From positions 1 through 47,805 of IMG/VR virus record IMGVR_UViG_3300006224_000014: a DNA stretch of 47,805 nucleotides. One strand, given 5' to 3'. The notes under the pieces were generated by a model. It did not search any database, was not told the DNA's origin, and saw nothing but the letters and a program-made list of their open reading frames with translations. Shown here in pieces: positions 21,719 to 30,576 of the stretch. Source of the DNA: a virus. Both the position numbers and the translations under genes were made by a program. Within the stretch, counting starts at the first letter, position 1, and each line of letters begins with the position of its first letter.

Positions 21719-23217
21719 GCCCTGCCCCGCGAGGCCACCTTCATGGCCCGCCGGGCGAGCAGGCGAGTCACGTCCAGCTCCTCGCCGATTTCCAGCTCGA
21801 CGCCCTCCTCGGTGTAGGCAATCCCCATCACGCGCTGGGGCGCCAGGTCGTAGCGGGTCGTGAGCTTCACGACATCCCCCGCGCAGAGACCGTAGGGCGA
21901 TTGCGGGCCGTGGGAGGACACGACCGACTGCGCCGCAATGCTTCCCGTCGCCCTCGGGGTGAGAGCCTGCTCCAGCAGGCGCGCTGCGACCAGGCGGGCG
22001 AGCTTCTGGTCCGGGCGCACGTCGGAGCCCAGGTCGTAGTAGAGGCTGTTCACGACGCCGTAGCGGGCCAGCGGGTCGTGCTGGGGCGGGGCGTTCACGA
22101 CCACATCCACGGGAACCCCGCGGGATGACTCGTACCTGACGACCACCCGGTTGAAAAACTCCTGGGTGTCGAGGTTCCCCTCGCCCACCACGACACGGAG
22201 GGGCCTGTGGCCCCACGGCTCGAACACGAGCCGCTCATCGCCCCTGCGGACGGTCGGGTTCAGAACCGACCAGCGCCAGTCCTCAATCATGCTCAGGTAG
22301 TCCATCAGGTCGGCGTAGGAGCCGTCCTGCCAATGGAAACCGTCGAGCTCCACCGTGGAGTGGCCCGCGATGTCGGTGCCATCCAGGTTGAGGTCGGCCG
22401 CTACGCGGGCGGCTACCAGGCCGGTCGTAGGGGCCTTGATTCCCAGCCCCCAGAGCTGGAGGTCCTGGACCCAGATTTTCTCGTTCTGGGCGTGGGTCGT
22501 GGCGTCCTGGGTGCAGCGCAAGCCGAGCCGGACGCAATCGTATGGCGTGGAGAGGTTGTCGGTGATGACCTCGCCGTCCGAGTGGGAGCTCACGGTCCAG
22601 GTCCGCTCCTCCGTGGCGGGGTTGGGCCCCTCCCCTACCCACAGGACGTACTCCCAGTTGTTCAGCGTCCCGGACTTCCGCACGGTGAAGGAGATTTTCT
22701 GGATGTCCTGCCCCGGAATCCACCTGACGAATGAGCTGACGTTCCCGTTGGCGTAGGTCTGGTTCTTGTCGAGGACCCACCCCATCCGGGAGCCCTTGGT
22801 CTGCGTTTCCATCTTCACGCTCACGTTGTAGTGGAACGGGTCGGAATCGGCGACGACCCACTCACTCGCGCCGAGCTCGCAGTAGAACAGTTGCCCATAG
22901 TTGTTGTCCAGCAACGCTCTTGGGCCGGTCGCCCTGAGCGTGACCGCCCCGGAGTCCTCCAGCACAGGGTCGGTGGAGAGGCGGCCCCGCCAGAGCACGT
23001 CCCCGTTCGCGCGGTAGCCCACGACCGGGGCGCCCTGCCCCGCGTGGCGAACCGCCTTGGCTGGCACCTCCATGGTGAACCTGTCGTAGCCCCCGTAGGC
23101 CAGCGCGGTGGCCGTCCAGCGGGTCTCAGGGGTCACGGGGACGGCCCGGCCGTCCACCACCCAGGTGATTCTCTCGATGCTCGACCGCTCACGCTCGTGC
23201 GGGAGGAGGCTGCTCAC
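21715..23217 (-). CDS. Minor tail protein (tail tip / baseplate hub-like)
   Basis: 500 residues from GTG overlapping the previous stop (GTGA). N-terminus ITWVVDGRAVPVTPETRW and the C-terminal domain containing VVVRYESSRGVP, YYDLGSDVRPDQ and GDVVKLTTRYD resemble tail-tip proteins with a gpD/hub-like domain downstream of the distal tail protein. A central carbohydrate-binding-like insertion (about 130-260) is rich in Trp/Tyr. Last gene of the long minus operon. Confidence 0.65.
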   Translation of the reverse strand: MSSLLPHERERSSIERITWVVDGRAVPVTPETRWTATALAYGGYDRFTMEVPAKAVRHAGQGAPVVGYRANGDVLWRGRLSTDPVLEDSGAVTLRATGPRALLDNNYGQLFYCELGASEWVVADSDPFHYNVSVKMETQTKGSRMGWVLDKNQTYANGNVSSFVRWIPGQDIQKISFTVRKSGTLNNWEYVLWVGEGPNPATEERTWTVSSHSDGEVITDNLSTPYDCVRLGLRCTQDATTHAQNEKIWVQDLQLWGLGIKAPTTGLVAARVAADLNLDGTDIAGHSTVELDGFHWQDGSYADLMDYLSMIEDWRWSVLNPTVRRGDERLVFEPWGHRPLRVVVGEGNLDTQEFFNRVVVRYESSRGVPVDVVVNAPPQHDPLARYGVVNSLYYDLGSDVRPDQKLARLVAARLLEQALTPRATGSIAAQSVVSSHGPQSPYGLCAGDVVKLTTRYDLAPQRVMGIAYTEEGVELEIGEELDVTRLLARRAMKVASRGRA

Positions 23218-25631
23218 GACAAGTACCTCGGGTAGTAGCTGTACCCCATGGTCCAGGTGCGGTCGTAGACCTCCTGGTCATCCTCCGCCCCGGCGACCGG
23301 GGCCTCCAGGAGGACGGCGTGGACGAGGTTGAGCCCCGGGTCGGCCCTGAAGGAGCCTGGCCCCTCAAGGTCCACGTCCTGCGCGAACTCCCCGCCGGTG
23401 TCCAGCGACCAGGCCTGCCCGCTCTCGGGGTCGGAGAGGAAGTAAGCGTTCTGCGTGACGACCGGCTGGAAGAAGCTCTCCAGCGCAATGACTCCGCCGT
23501 AGACGGAGGTGTGGGTCAGGTTCTCGGTGAAACAGACCTGGACCTGGTAGGCGTCCGTGCCGCTGGCGTCGAACCTGAGAGCTACGACCTCCTCGGTCCA
23601 CTCACTCGTCCCCGTGGTCGTCAGGGTCTGAGAGGCAATCACAGAGCCTGCGCCCGCGCCTCCGACCGTGACGACGCGGACCTTGAACTTGCACCCGGAG
23701 TAGCCGTCGTCGAAGTACCCGACCTTCACCTTGAACTTCCAATGCCCTGCACCGTAAGTGGTCCCGGCGTTCGACCCGATGCCCGCGGCGTCGTACTCGT
23801 CGTTGAGGTACATCGGCCCGCCCGCCGTGGTCCCCGCCGTCCAGGTGGGGTCGGCGGTCAGCTTGTAGCAGGGGGTGGTCATGAGGCTGGGGGTGTAGGT
23901 GTCCTCTGCCCCGTCGCGGACGACCATGGCCGAACGCGGCTGGTGGTCCTCTCCGGGGATGAGAACCAGTCCGTCCCAGTAGATGTTGGTGTTCTGGACG
24001 CTGTACGTCTCCCAGAGCTCCAGGGCGAGGCCCTGGGGCGTCACGTCGGTCGGCTCAGGCACCTGGATTTTGCCGAGGTAGAGGTAGGACCGGCCGGTCC
24101 CCGCGTCTCGGAACGCTACGCGCTTCTCGACGTGCACACACGGCTCGGCGGTAGTCGGCGACCACCGGAGCTGGACCTTCCCGCGCCCGTCCTCGCTGCC
24201 CCCCGAGTAGATGCCGTAGACGTGCCAGGAGCCCCGGAGGGTGGTCATGGAGCCGGTCCTGTGGACCCGCACGCGCCTGACCAGCTCGTCCGAGCCGTAG
24301 TAGGTCGCGTGGGTGACTTGGACGGCGTTGCCGCCCCAGCACCCGGTCCGGGTCTGCTGGGTCGCCTCCGAGTAGAGGGTCCGGGTCCAGCCGTTCGCGG
24401 TGGCGGACAGGTCCACCCAGTAGGTGTCCTTGTTCAGGAGCGTGGCGAGGACCCTGCGCCCCACCACGCCGTTGTTCGTGTTCAGGGCGGTCATCATCTG
24501 CGTGGCCTTCACCCCCGAGCTCAGGAGCTTCGGGGTGAAGCGGACCGGGGCGCGCACGTCGCCCGCGTTCCAGAACGGCGCAATCCGCGAGAGCCCTGCG
24601 TAGGAGGGGTCCTGACTGATGGTGTCCTCACCGACGCTGAAAGGCGTTGCGCTGGAGGCCTTTTCGACCTTCGCGTTCCGCACCTGGATGACTTCCCCGG
24701 TCCCCGAGGACGTGGGGATGTCCAGGAAGAACATGACATCGGAGGTGTTGGCGGGCGCGGTGCCGGTCACGGTGAGCCGATACCACCGGCCGACGACCGG
24801 GTTCACGGTGGCGCCGTTGGTGGTCTGGAGTACGCCCCCGCCCGAGTTCCTGAAGTTCATCGAGGCTCGGAACGTGTCCCCCGTGGGGGTCCCCGAGCTC
24901 ATGCGGAAGTCTATGGAGCCCGTCACCACGTCGCCTTCGACGACGCTGCCAGCGGCGGTCGCCTGATTGACGATGTAGATGGTGCCGGTCGCAATCTTCG
25001 TGAGCTGCCAGGCCTCCGCGGTCCCCGAGATGGTCAAGGAGCCCCAGTCCGTTGCGTTGTGGCCCCAGAGGTCCGGGTCGCCGTCGTCGTCGCTGTCCCG
25101 CAGGCAGGTGGCGTTCTTCAGCAGGTTGTCGGCGGAGGTGATTTTCGCCCCGCGCATGGCTGCGCGCCGGAGGATGGTCAGTTGGATGCCCTCTCGCTGC
25201 TGGGCCTGCGACAGGAACAGCAGCTCGCTGTCCTCGCCCTGGAGCAGGGCGGGGATGGGCGAGGGGTAGAAGTCGATGTACCGGGTCTCGGGGCCAGCAC
25301 CGCCGTGGGGGACGTACTTGATGACCCCCCCGCGGTACAGGTAGCGTTGCAGCGCACCGAATCCGGTGCGGAGGTCCGCTACGGTCGTGCCGTCCACGGC
25401 CATGCGGAAGTCCATCTCCACGATGGTGTCGTGCTCGATGAGGAGCTCGCCGTCGGCCTCGTCGCTCGCCCCCTGCTCGACCCGAGCGTCAGGCGCTCCG
25501 AGGCTGAGGGCTCCGCCCACCGCGAGCCAGGTTTTCAGCCCGCCTGGGTTGTTCGCCCCGGTGGAGTCGTTGAAGTCGAACAGAACCGAGGTGAGGTCCC
25601 CGGGGTTCACGATTTGCAGGGTAGTTGTCAT
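23214..25631 (-). CDS. Large minor tail protein (distal-tail-like with adhesive domains)
   Basis: 805 residues, ATGA overlap with the tape measure gene. The N-terminal about 150 residues (LFDFNDSTGANN, IEHDTIVEMDFRMAVDG, LRTGFGALQRYLYRG) match the position and style of distal tail proteins. Two or three beta-sandwich modules follow (for example GTGEVIQVRNAKVEKASS) that look like carbohydrate-binding domains. It probably contacts the cell surface. Confidence 0.65.
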   Translation of the reverse strand: MTTTLQIVNPGDLTSVLFDFNDSTGANNPGGLKTWLAVGGALSLGAPDARVEQGASDEADGELLIEHDTIVEMDFRMAVDGTTVADLRTGFGALQRYLYRGGVIKYVPHGGAGPETRYIDFYPSPIPALLQGEDSELLFLSQAQQREGIQLTILRRAAMRGAKITSADNLLKNATCLRDSDDDGDPDLWGHNATDWGSLTISGTAEAWQLTKIATGTIYIVNQATAAGSVVEGDVVTGSIDFRMSSGTPTGDTFRASMNFRNSGGGVLQTTNGATVNPVVGRWYRLTVTGTAPANTSDVMFFLDIPTSSGTGEVIQVRNAKVEKASSATPFSVGEDTISQDPSYAGLSRIAPFWNAGDVRAPVRFTPKLLSSGVKATQMMTALNTNNGVVGRRVLATLLNKDTYWVDLSATANGWTRTLYSEATQQTRTGCWGGNAVQVTHATYYGSDELVRRVRVHRTGSMTTLRGSWHVYGIYSGGSEDGRGKVQLRWSPTTAEPCVHVEKRVAFRDAGTGRSYLYLGKIQVPEPTDVTPQGLALELWETYSVQNTNIYWDGLVLIPGEDHQPRSAMVVRDGAEDTYTPSLMTTPCYKLTADPTWTAGTTAGGPMYLNDEYDAAGIGSNAGTTYGAGHWKFKVKVGYFDDGYSGCKFKVRVVTVGGAGAGSVIASQTLTTTGTSEWTEEVVALRFDASGTDAYQVQVCFTENLTHTSVYGGVIALESFFQPVVTQNAYFLSDPESGQAWSLDTGGEFAQDVDLEGPGSFRADPGLNLVHAVLLEAPVAGAEDDQEVYDRTWTMGYSYYPRYLS

Positions 25632-28132
25632 CGGTTCCTCGTCAGGGCCTTGGCAAGGGCCCGCTCGACCTTGCGCTCGAAGTCAGGCATCCCGTAGATG
25701 TCCCCCTGGATGACCACGGTGGCCCCTCCGCCCCCCTGGCGCGGGGAGGCATCCACGATGGCCTTGCCGAGGCGGGAGAGCATGGAGGCGCTCAGGGGCA
25801 GCACGGCCTCAGCCCCGCGCCCGAAGCGCGTAGCGCCGAGCCCCTCGCCGACGAGGTAGGTGGGCCCGCGGGTCACGAACCCGCTGGCCCCCGCGATGAC
25901 GCCGCCCTGCGCGATGGGGATGCCGCCCAGCGTGCTGTCGCCCGTGGTGGACACGTTGATGCTGACGTGGTGGGTGCCCTCGATTTGGGCGAGCTGGTCT
26001 GCCAGGTAGTTGAGCCGCTCCGCCGCTTCTATGTCGCCCTGGAGCTTGATTGTGGGAATCCAGGTGTGAGCAATCCGCCGGAGGAGGGCCTCGATGCTCT
26101 CCAGGGGCCCGATGATGGCGTCGGCGATGGCGTTGCCGGTGCTCTTGGCGTCTCCCTCTGCTTTCTGCCAGATGCCCGCGATTTTCTTGAACTTCTCGTC
26201 GTTGGCGTTCGCCACGAGGTCGGCTGCCTTCACGCCGTCCTCGCCCATCCCCACGAGGGACATCGTGAGGGCGTCCAGGTTCACCCCGAGCTGCTTGGCG
26301 CGCTTCTGGATGGTCACGAGGTCGTTGCCCATCTCCCGCTGGGCCTTGAGGGTTTTCTGCATCCCCCCGATGAGCTTGTTGAGAGTGACGTTCTCCTGGG
26401 AGGCAAGCTCGCTGAAACTGTTTGCAACGAAGTTCATTTGCTGCTCGACACCGCTGGCGAACTGCTGGTAGGCCTTCTCCTGCTCCTTGAGGAAGGCCAG
26501 GAAGGCCTTTCTTGGCTCCTCGGCCTTGAAGGTCTCCATCAGCTTGGCGGACCACTCATCGAAGTCCTGGCCGGTGTATTTCAGGAAGTCCTGGAGCGGG
26601 CCTCTGTTCTTGACCACCAACTGCCGAAGCGCGTCGGTGGTGTCCTCTATCTGCTCCTCGGCCTGCGCCATGGAGCCGTTGGCCCAGTAGTCCATCTCCT
26701 CGATGAAGGCCTCTACGCTGTTGCCGCTCTGCCCCCAGACCAGGAGCCCTCGCTTCAGGACCTGGTGGATGGCGTACTGCTCGACCCCGGCGGCCCGCAT
26801 ACGGGCCTCCCACTCCTGGTAGACGGGGATGATTTCCTTGATGGCCTCCTCGGTCGTCTTGATGTCGAGAGAGGCGATGTCGCCCAGGTACTCCCCCCAC
26901 CCGGGGTATGTCGAGACCGGCCCGACGTTGCCCATGACATCCTCGATGTCCTCGATGAGCTGCAAGGGAACCTTGAGCTCCGACGCCAGCTCCCTCGCAG
27001 AAGTCGTTGCGGCGCTGAGGACCTGGGGCAGGATGGTGAAAGCTGCGAGGATGGCCGCAGCGAGGCCGGTCCGGGCGAGCGTGCCCATGCTGGCGAGGGC
27101 CACGTTGAACCGCCCGGTGCCCACGGCCGCCGCCACACTCGTCAGGCCGATGCGCTCCAGCCCCATGGCCGTCGTGAACATCAGGGAGGGAAGGAACTTC
27201 AGGGCCATGTAGGCCACGAGGACCTTGAACAGGGTGTCAGCGTTCTGCGCTACGGGCTTCAGGATGACCATGAGGCCGTTGGCGGCCTTCAGCACGTCGA
27301 GAGCGATGGGCAGCAGGCCCTCGCCCAGGGCCATGGAGAGCTCCACGACCTGCGCGCGGGCCACACGCATCTGGTTCGGCAGGGACGAGCCCAACGTCTC
27401 GCTGAAGTCGTTGGCCGCGGCCTGGGAGTCCTGCATGATGAGAGCGAACCGGGCGGTGAGCTTCTGCTCATCGGTGAGCTCGTCCCCCATGTCGGCCAGG
27501 CCCATCTCTACGGCCTTCGCCTCCACGCGGGTGGCGCTCAACACGATTCCGAAGCGGCGCAGGGCCTCCATCTCACCGGCCAGGCCGGACCGCAGGCGCT
27601 CCAGCATGGAGGCCGGGTCGATGTTGTAGAAAGAGCCCAGGTCAGAGGCCAGTTGCACCAGCGTGACGCTCATGGAGGCGGCCTTGTCCTCGGCCGTCCC
27701 CATCGCGGTGAGCATGGCGCCGAAGGAACCAGCGGCGTCCAGGGCCTCGCCCCGGGTTTGGCCGAGGGAAACGGCGCTCTCGTTGGCGAAGTCGATTACG
27801 GAGTCCGCTGCGGACCCGAACACGTTGCGGACCTTGTTCATGGACTCGTTCAGGTCCGAGGCGTACTGCATCCCCTTCAGCGCAAAGGCTCCCAGGGCGG
27901 CGCCCGCGGCGAGCGCGGCGCCGACCCACAGGGAGGTCATAGCCTTCGAGGAGGTCGCCGCAGCGCCCTCCATCTGGGCTGCGGTGGAGGTCGTCGCGGT
28001 CTTGGACTGCGCTAGACCGGCGAGGAGGGGGCTGTTGTCGAGGCCCAGCCGGACGATGACCTGGCCGATGACGCCGCCCATGGCGCCGCCACCACCCATG
28101 AATGAACCGATGACGCCGCCTAGTCCTGCCAC
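25628..28132 (-). CDS. Tape measure protein
   Basis: 834 residues; GTG start at 28132 one base after the chaperone stop, with GAAGGG upstream. Typical content: N-terminal Gly-rich hydrophobic stretch, residues 40-75 with AATSSKAMTSLWVGAALAAGAALGA, long helical segments and a central hydrophobic region near 330. With the usual 1.5 angstrom per residue, a tail of about 125 nm is expected. The C-terminus (VVIQGDIYGMPDFERKVERAL) resembles other tape measures. ATGA overlap with the distal tail gene. Confidence 0.88.
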   Translation of the reverse strand: MAGLGGVIGSFMGGGGAMGGVIGQVIVRLGLDNSPLLAGLAQSKTATTSTAAQMEGAAATSSKAMTSLWVGAALAAGAALGAFALKGMQYASDLNESMNKVRNVFGSAADSVIDFANESAVSLGQTRGEALDAAGSFGAMLTAMGTAEDKAASMSVTLVQLASDLGSFYNIDPASMLERLRSGLAGEMEALRRFGIVLSATRVEAKAVEMGLADMGDELTDEQKLTARFALIMQDSQAAANDFSETLGSSLPNQMRVARAQVVELSMALGEGLLPIALDVLKAANGLMVILKPVAQNADTLFKVLVAYMALKFLPSLMFTTAMGLERIGLTSVAAAVGTGRFNVALASMGTLARTGLAAAILAAFTILPQVLSAATTSARELASELKVPLQLIEDIEDVMGNVGPVSTYPGWGEYLGDIASLDIKTTEEAIKEIIPVYQEWEARMRAAGVEQYAIHQVLKRGLLVWGQSGNSVEAFIEEMDYWANGSMAQAEEQIEDTTDALRQLVVKNRGPLQDFLKYTGQDFDEWSAKLMETFKAEEPRKAFLAFLKEQEKAYQQFASGVEQQMNFVANSFSELASQENVTLNKLIGGMQKTLKAQREMGNDLVTIQKRAKQLGVNLDALTMSLVGMGEDGVKAADLVANANDEKFKKIAGIWQKAEGDAKSTGNAIADAIIGPLESIEALLRRIAHTWIPTIKLQGDIEAAERLNYLADQLAQIEGTHHVSINVSTTGDSTLGGIPIAQGGVIAGASGFVTRGPTYLVGEGLGATRFGRGAEAVLPLSASMLSRLGKAIVDASPRQGGGGATVVIQGDIYGMPDFERKVERALAKALTRNR

Positions 28133-28133
28133 T

Positions 28134-28771
28134 TCAGCCCTTCGCCCCTAGCTGCCGTCGCGCCCGTTCCAGCCGGTCCGCGTACTCCTGTCGCTTGATG
28201 GTCTCCTGCTGCTCCGGGTCCTCCTGGAGCTCCTGGCGCCTGCGTTGCAGGCGGTCGGAGAGGCCCAGGCGGAGCTGCATGGCGAGCCATGGGTCCTCGA
28301 TTTCCGCTGCGGGGTCGAGGTTCCACTCCTGACAGAGTGCCGCATACGTCACGGCGTCGTCGCTTGCGACGAAACGAGCTACGTCAAGGAGCGTCAGGCC
28401 GTGGCTTTTGGGAGCGGCTTCAGACGCATGGCGTACAGCCAGAGCTCGTCCTGGTCGTCCTGGGGCAGCTCCTGCACGTCGGCCAGGGTGAGCTCAACCG
28501 GCTCGCCTTCCACCGCTTTCACGGTGGCGGCGATGATGACCGCCCTGAGCTCGGTAAACGCCTTCAGCTCGTCGTCGGTGAGGTCGTGGTTGGCGTCGTA
28601 GGTGTTGGACTCCATCTGCCGGGCCATGACCATGACGGGGCCCTGAAAATGCCCCGCCAGGAGCTCGTCGCGGATGGTCGTGAGCTCGACGGTCACGGTC
28701 ACGCCGGAGCGGAGCTTGATGGTGCGGCGAGACTTGGCCTTCCAGGCCTCCAACGGGGTCATCTTGGTCAT
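28134..28771 (-). CDS. Tail assembly chaperone fusion made by -1 frameshift (G-GT type)
   Basis: Continuation of the chaperone at 28394-28771 after a -1 slip on CCCAAAA (28406-28412). After the slip the frame stays open to a stop at 28134-28136, adding 90 residues (begins SHGLTLLDVARFVASDD and runs through YAALCQEWNLDP) for about 212 in all. The T part is highly charged with QRRRQELQEDPEQQ. No independent ribosome binding site is needed. G/GT fusions before the tape measure gene are nearly universal in siphoviruses. Confidence 0.85.
28394..28771 (-). CDS. Tail assembly chaperone (G-like)
   Basis: 125 residues, ATG overlapping the upstream stop (ATGA). The N-terminus MTKMTPLEAWKAKSRRTIKL followed by a beta segment and acidic helices (LTDDELKAFTELRAVI, LADVQELPQDDQDELW) matches actinophage tail chaperones. 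It would hold the tape measure during tail assembly. The slippery heptamer lies 3 codons before its stop. Confidence 0.8.
   Translation of the reverse strand: MTKMTPLEAWKAKSRRTIKLRSGVTVTVELTTIRDELLAGHFQGPVMVMARQMESNTYDANHDLTDDELKAFTELRAVIIAATVKAVEGEPVELTLADVQELPQDDQDELWLYAMRLKPLPKATA
28406..28412 (-). promoter_or_regulatory. Programmed -1 frameshift slippery site CCCAAAA
   Basis: In the zero frame the codons are CTC CCA AAA GCC, with CCA AAA in the P and A sites (codons 121 and 122). Slipping back one base gives CCC AAA AGC and joins the downstream open frame. This is a canonical X XXY YYZ heptamer. Confidence 0.85.
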
Positions 28772-29163
28772 GCGGCTTCCTCCACCTGTCCTGAGTCCCA
28801 CCAGGCCTGCACCTGACGTGAGAACTGTTGCCTTGTAAGGCTTGCCACGGGGCCGAGCCCTCCGGCCCCGTTCATCGCGGCGCGCTGGACCTTGTGGTCC
28901 TTGCGCTGCCAGACCACCCACACGTCACAACCCTTGCGGACCATGGTTTTCAGGAGCAACCTCTGGCCCAGGGGCAGGTGCTCCCCGGCGGACTTGAACT
29001 CGCAGATGAGCACCCGGCCGGTGGTTTTCTGCTCCAGCACGAAGTCGATGTCGCTCGCGCCGGGCAGGGTGTCCGTGAGCCAGGAGTAGTCCCGAAGCCC
29101 CAGCCTCTCCGGGTCGTAGTCCGACCCGCAGATGGGGCAGGAGCGGAGCGCGGGCTGGTTCAT
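28768..29163 (-). CDS. Putative PD-(D/E)XK-type nuclease with zinc knuckle
   Basis: 131 residues. An N-terminal CPICGSDY knuckle is followed by ASDIDFVLEQ and VLICEFKSAG, the D...ExK pattern of restriction-like nucleases, then LLLKTMVRKGCDVWVVWQ. It sits between ClpP-like and tail chaperone genes, an odd place for a nuclease. Could act in packaging, host DNA degradation or exclusion of other phages. Overlaps the chaperone start by ATGA. Confidence 0.55.
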   Translation of the reverse strand: MNQPALRSCPICGSDYDPERLGLRDYSWLTDTLPGASDIDFVLEQKTTGRVLICEFKSAGEHLPLGQRLLLKTMVRKGCDVWVVWQRKDHKVQRAAMNGAGGLGPVASLTRQQFSRQVQAWWDSGQVEEAA

Positions 29164-29164
29164 C

Positions 29165-29845
29165 TCAGCACCCCAGGTACACGCCGTCGGCGAACCCGAG
29201 CTCGATAGCCTCCTCTGCCTCCAGCCACCAGTCGGTTTTCTTCCACCGACGGGAGATTTGGGCCATGGAGAGGGTGCTACGGGCTGCGAGGATGTTGAGC
29301 AGCCGCTTCTGGAGGCGCTTGGTGTAGGCCAGCTCGTCCTCCAGCTCGGAGGTCTTGCCGATGGAGGCGCCAGACACCTCGTGAATGAGGATGCTGGCGT
29401 GGGGAGCCACCAGGCGGGTCGTCCCGGCCTGGAGGAGGATGCCTGCCATCGAAGCGGCCTCGCCGAGGGCGACCGTGGTGATGGGGATGCCACGACCGTC
29501 GCGGATGGCGACGATGTAGTCGTAGAGGGCCAGGCCGTCCACGACGTAGCCGCCGGGGCTGTTGAACCAGATGGTGATGGGGTCGAGGTTCTTGGCGGCC
29601 ATCTTCACCAGGTGGTACATGGCGGCCATGACGTTCTTCTCGTTCACCGGGCCCAGGAACGGCAGGATGCGTTGCGCCACAGGCTCAACGTCGTCGTCCA
29701 GCAGGTCCTTCGCCAGCTCGCGGGTCTGGAGCTTCACGAGCTCCTCGTCAGCCCTGATGTGGGCGATTTCGGCCCGGATTTTCTCCTCGCGGAGCACGTT
29801 CATGAGGTTGGCGCGCTCGATGAGCTCCTGCTCGGAGGTCGCCAT
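29165..29845 (-). CDS. ClpP-like serine protease (S14)
   Basis: 226 residues. Oxyanion segment FNSPGG (about 94-99), nucleophile S132 in GEAASMAG and H155 in LIHEVSGA fit ClpP. In many phages ClpP-like proteases mature the prohead, but here an S78 protease already does so within the head operon, and this gene lies between lysis and tail genes. It may instead process tail or host proteins, possibly with host Clp ATPases. TGATG overlap with the upstream gene. Confidence 0.85.
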   Translation of the reverse strand: MATSEQELIERANLMNVLREEKIRAEIAHIRADEELVKLQTRELAKDLLDDDVEPVAQRILPFLGPVNEKNVMAAMYHLVKMAAKNLDPITIWFNSPGGYVVDGLALYDYIVAIRDGRGIPITTVALGEAASMAGILLQAGTTRLVAPHASILIHEVSGASIGKTSELEDELAYTKRLQKRLLNILAARSTLSMAQISRRWKKTDWWLEAEEAIELGFADGVYLGC

Positions 29846-30057
29846 CACGCCTCCTCTCTGAGGTTGGTCACGAGGGTGGCGAACCGGCGGGCCAGCTCCC
29901 GCCGCGTGTTGCGCGGGACGGAAGCCAGCACCGCCTGGAAACCCTCGTCGTTGCGGATGATGACTGCCCACGCGGAGAGGAGCTGCGCCAGAGCCTCCAC
30001 GGGGTCCTTCGGGTCACGCGGGCCCTGGGTCCGCTTGGTCTCCGCGTGGCCGTCCAT
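29845..30057 (-). CDS. Small helical protein
   Basis: 70 residues, basic and helical (VEALAQLLSAWAVIIRN, TRRELARRFATLVTNL). Starts and stops overlap neighbours (TGATG on both sides), placing it in one translational unit with the holin-like and ClpP-like genes. Function unknown. Confidence 0.6.
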   Translation of the reverse strand: MDGHAETKRTQGPRDPKDPVEALAQLLSAWAVIIRNDEGFQAVLASVPRNTRRELARRFATLVTNLREEA

Positions 30058-30215
30058 CAGAAGTCCTCGGCCTCGCGGACGCCCTTGCGGGCGAGGTAGA
30101 CGTTGGCGAGGACGTAGACCACGAACGCCCCGATGGCGATGGGCCACTCACCCGCGCTCACCGCGCCGCCGACAAGCAGCGCGGCGAGTCCGTACTTCCT
30201 TGCTCCCTGGTCCAT
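30057..30215 (-). CDS. Small two-helix membrane protein, holin candidate
   Basis: 52 residues. Two hydrophobic stretches (about 9-22 and 24-42) with a short turn, and a charged C-terminus (ARKGVREAEDF). GGGGAAGG lies upstream of the ATG. Size, topology and closeness to the amidase support a holin or lysis-timing protein. Confidence 0.55.
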   Translation of the reverse strand: MDQGARKYGLAALLVGGAVSAGEWPIAIGAFVVYVLANVYLARKGVREAEDF

Positions 30216-30257
30216 AATAGAACCTTCCCCTCTCGTTTCATAACACCTACGGAGCAA

Positions 30258-30333
30258 GGCGGGGGGGCCAGGGAGGAGGGAGGAGGGCCGCTATGGCGGC
30301 ACCCGGCCCGCACCCCGCCTGCTTGCTTGCAGC
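30258..30333 (-). promoter_or_regulatory. Hairpin-bearing gap in the minus operon
   Basis: Within the 118-nt gap, GGCGGGG near 30258 can pair with CCCCGCC near 30312, enclosing a smaller GCCGC-TAT-GGCGGC hairpin. It may terminate lysis transcripts or insulate the tail genes. No clear promoter is visible. Confidence 0.35.
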
Positions 30334-30576
30334 CTAACCGTTTCCGGGCGTTTTGTCGCGTAGCGAGGCCTCCACGGCGCGGGTCAGCCGGTCGATGGCG
30401 AAACTCTGGTCTATGATTGCCTCGTAGACCTTTTCGACCACGACCCCCGTGGTAGAACCGTTCGCCGACAGAACCTCCCGGTGCGCCGCCCTCGCCCGGC
30501 GCCACCCGGCGATGCTCACGATGAGCGCAGGCAGCGCCGTGATGAAGGTGGCGAGGAGGAGGACGACGTTCTCCAT
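30334..30576 (-). CDS. Membrane protein next to lysin, holin-like
   Basis: 80 residues: one N-terminal TM helix (MENVVLLLATFITALPALIVSIAG cut at about residue 24), then a basic stretch and a helical soluble tail. Start overlaps the amidase stop (TGATG). Many actinophages encode a one-TM LysA-adjacent protein of this type; holin or holin regulator is likely. Confidence 0.6.
   Translation of the reverse strand: MENVVLLLATFITALPALIVSIAGWRRARAAHREVLSANGSTTGVVVEKVYEAIIDQSFAIDRLTRAVEASLRDKTPGNG

Noticed and set aside
23319-25697. Long plus-strand ORF of 792 residues opposite the large tail gene
   Set aside because: GC-rich third-position shadow of the minus-strand tail gene; Arg/Gly/Val/Pro composition and no motif.
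25625-28015. Long plus-strand ORF of 796 residues opposite the tape measure
   Set aside because: Shadow frame of the tape measure gene with no recognisable domain and no start signal.
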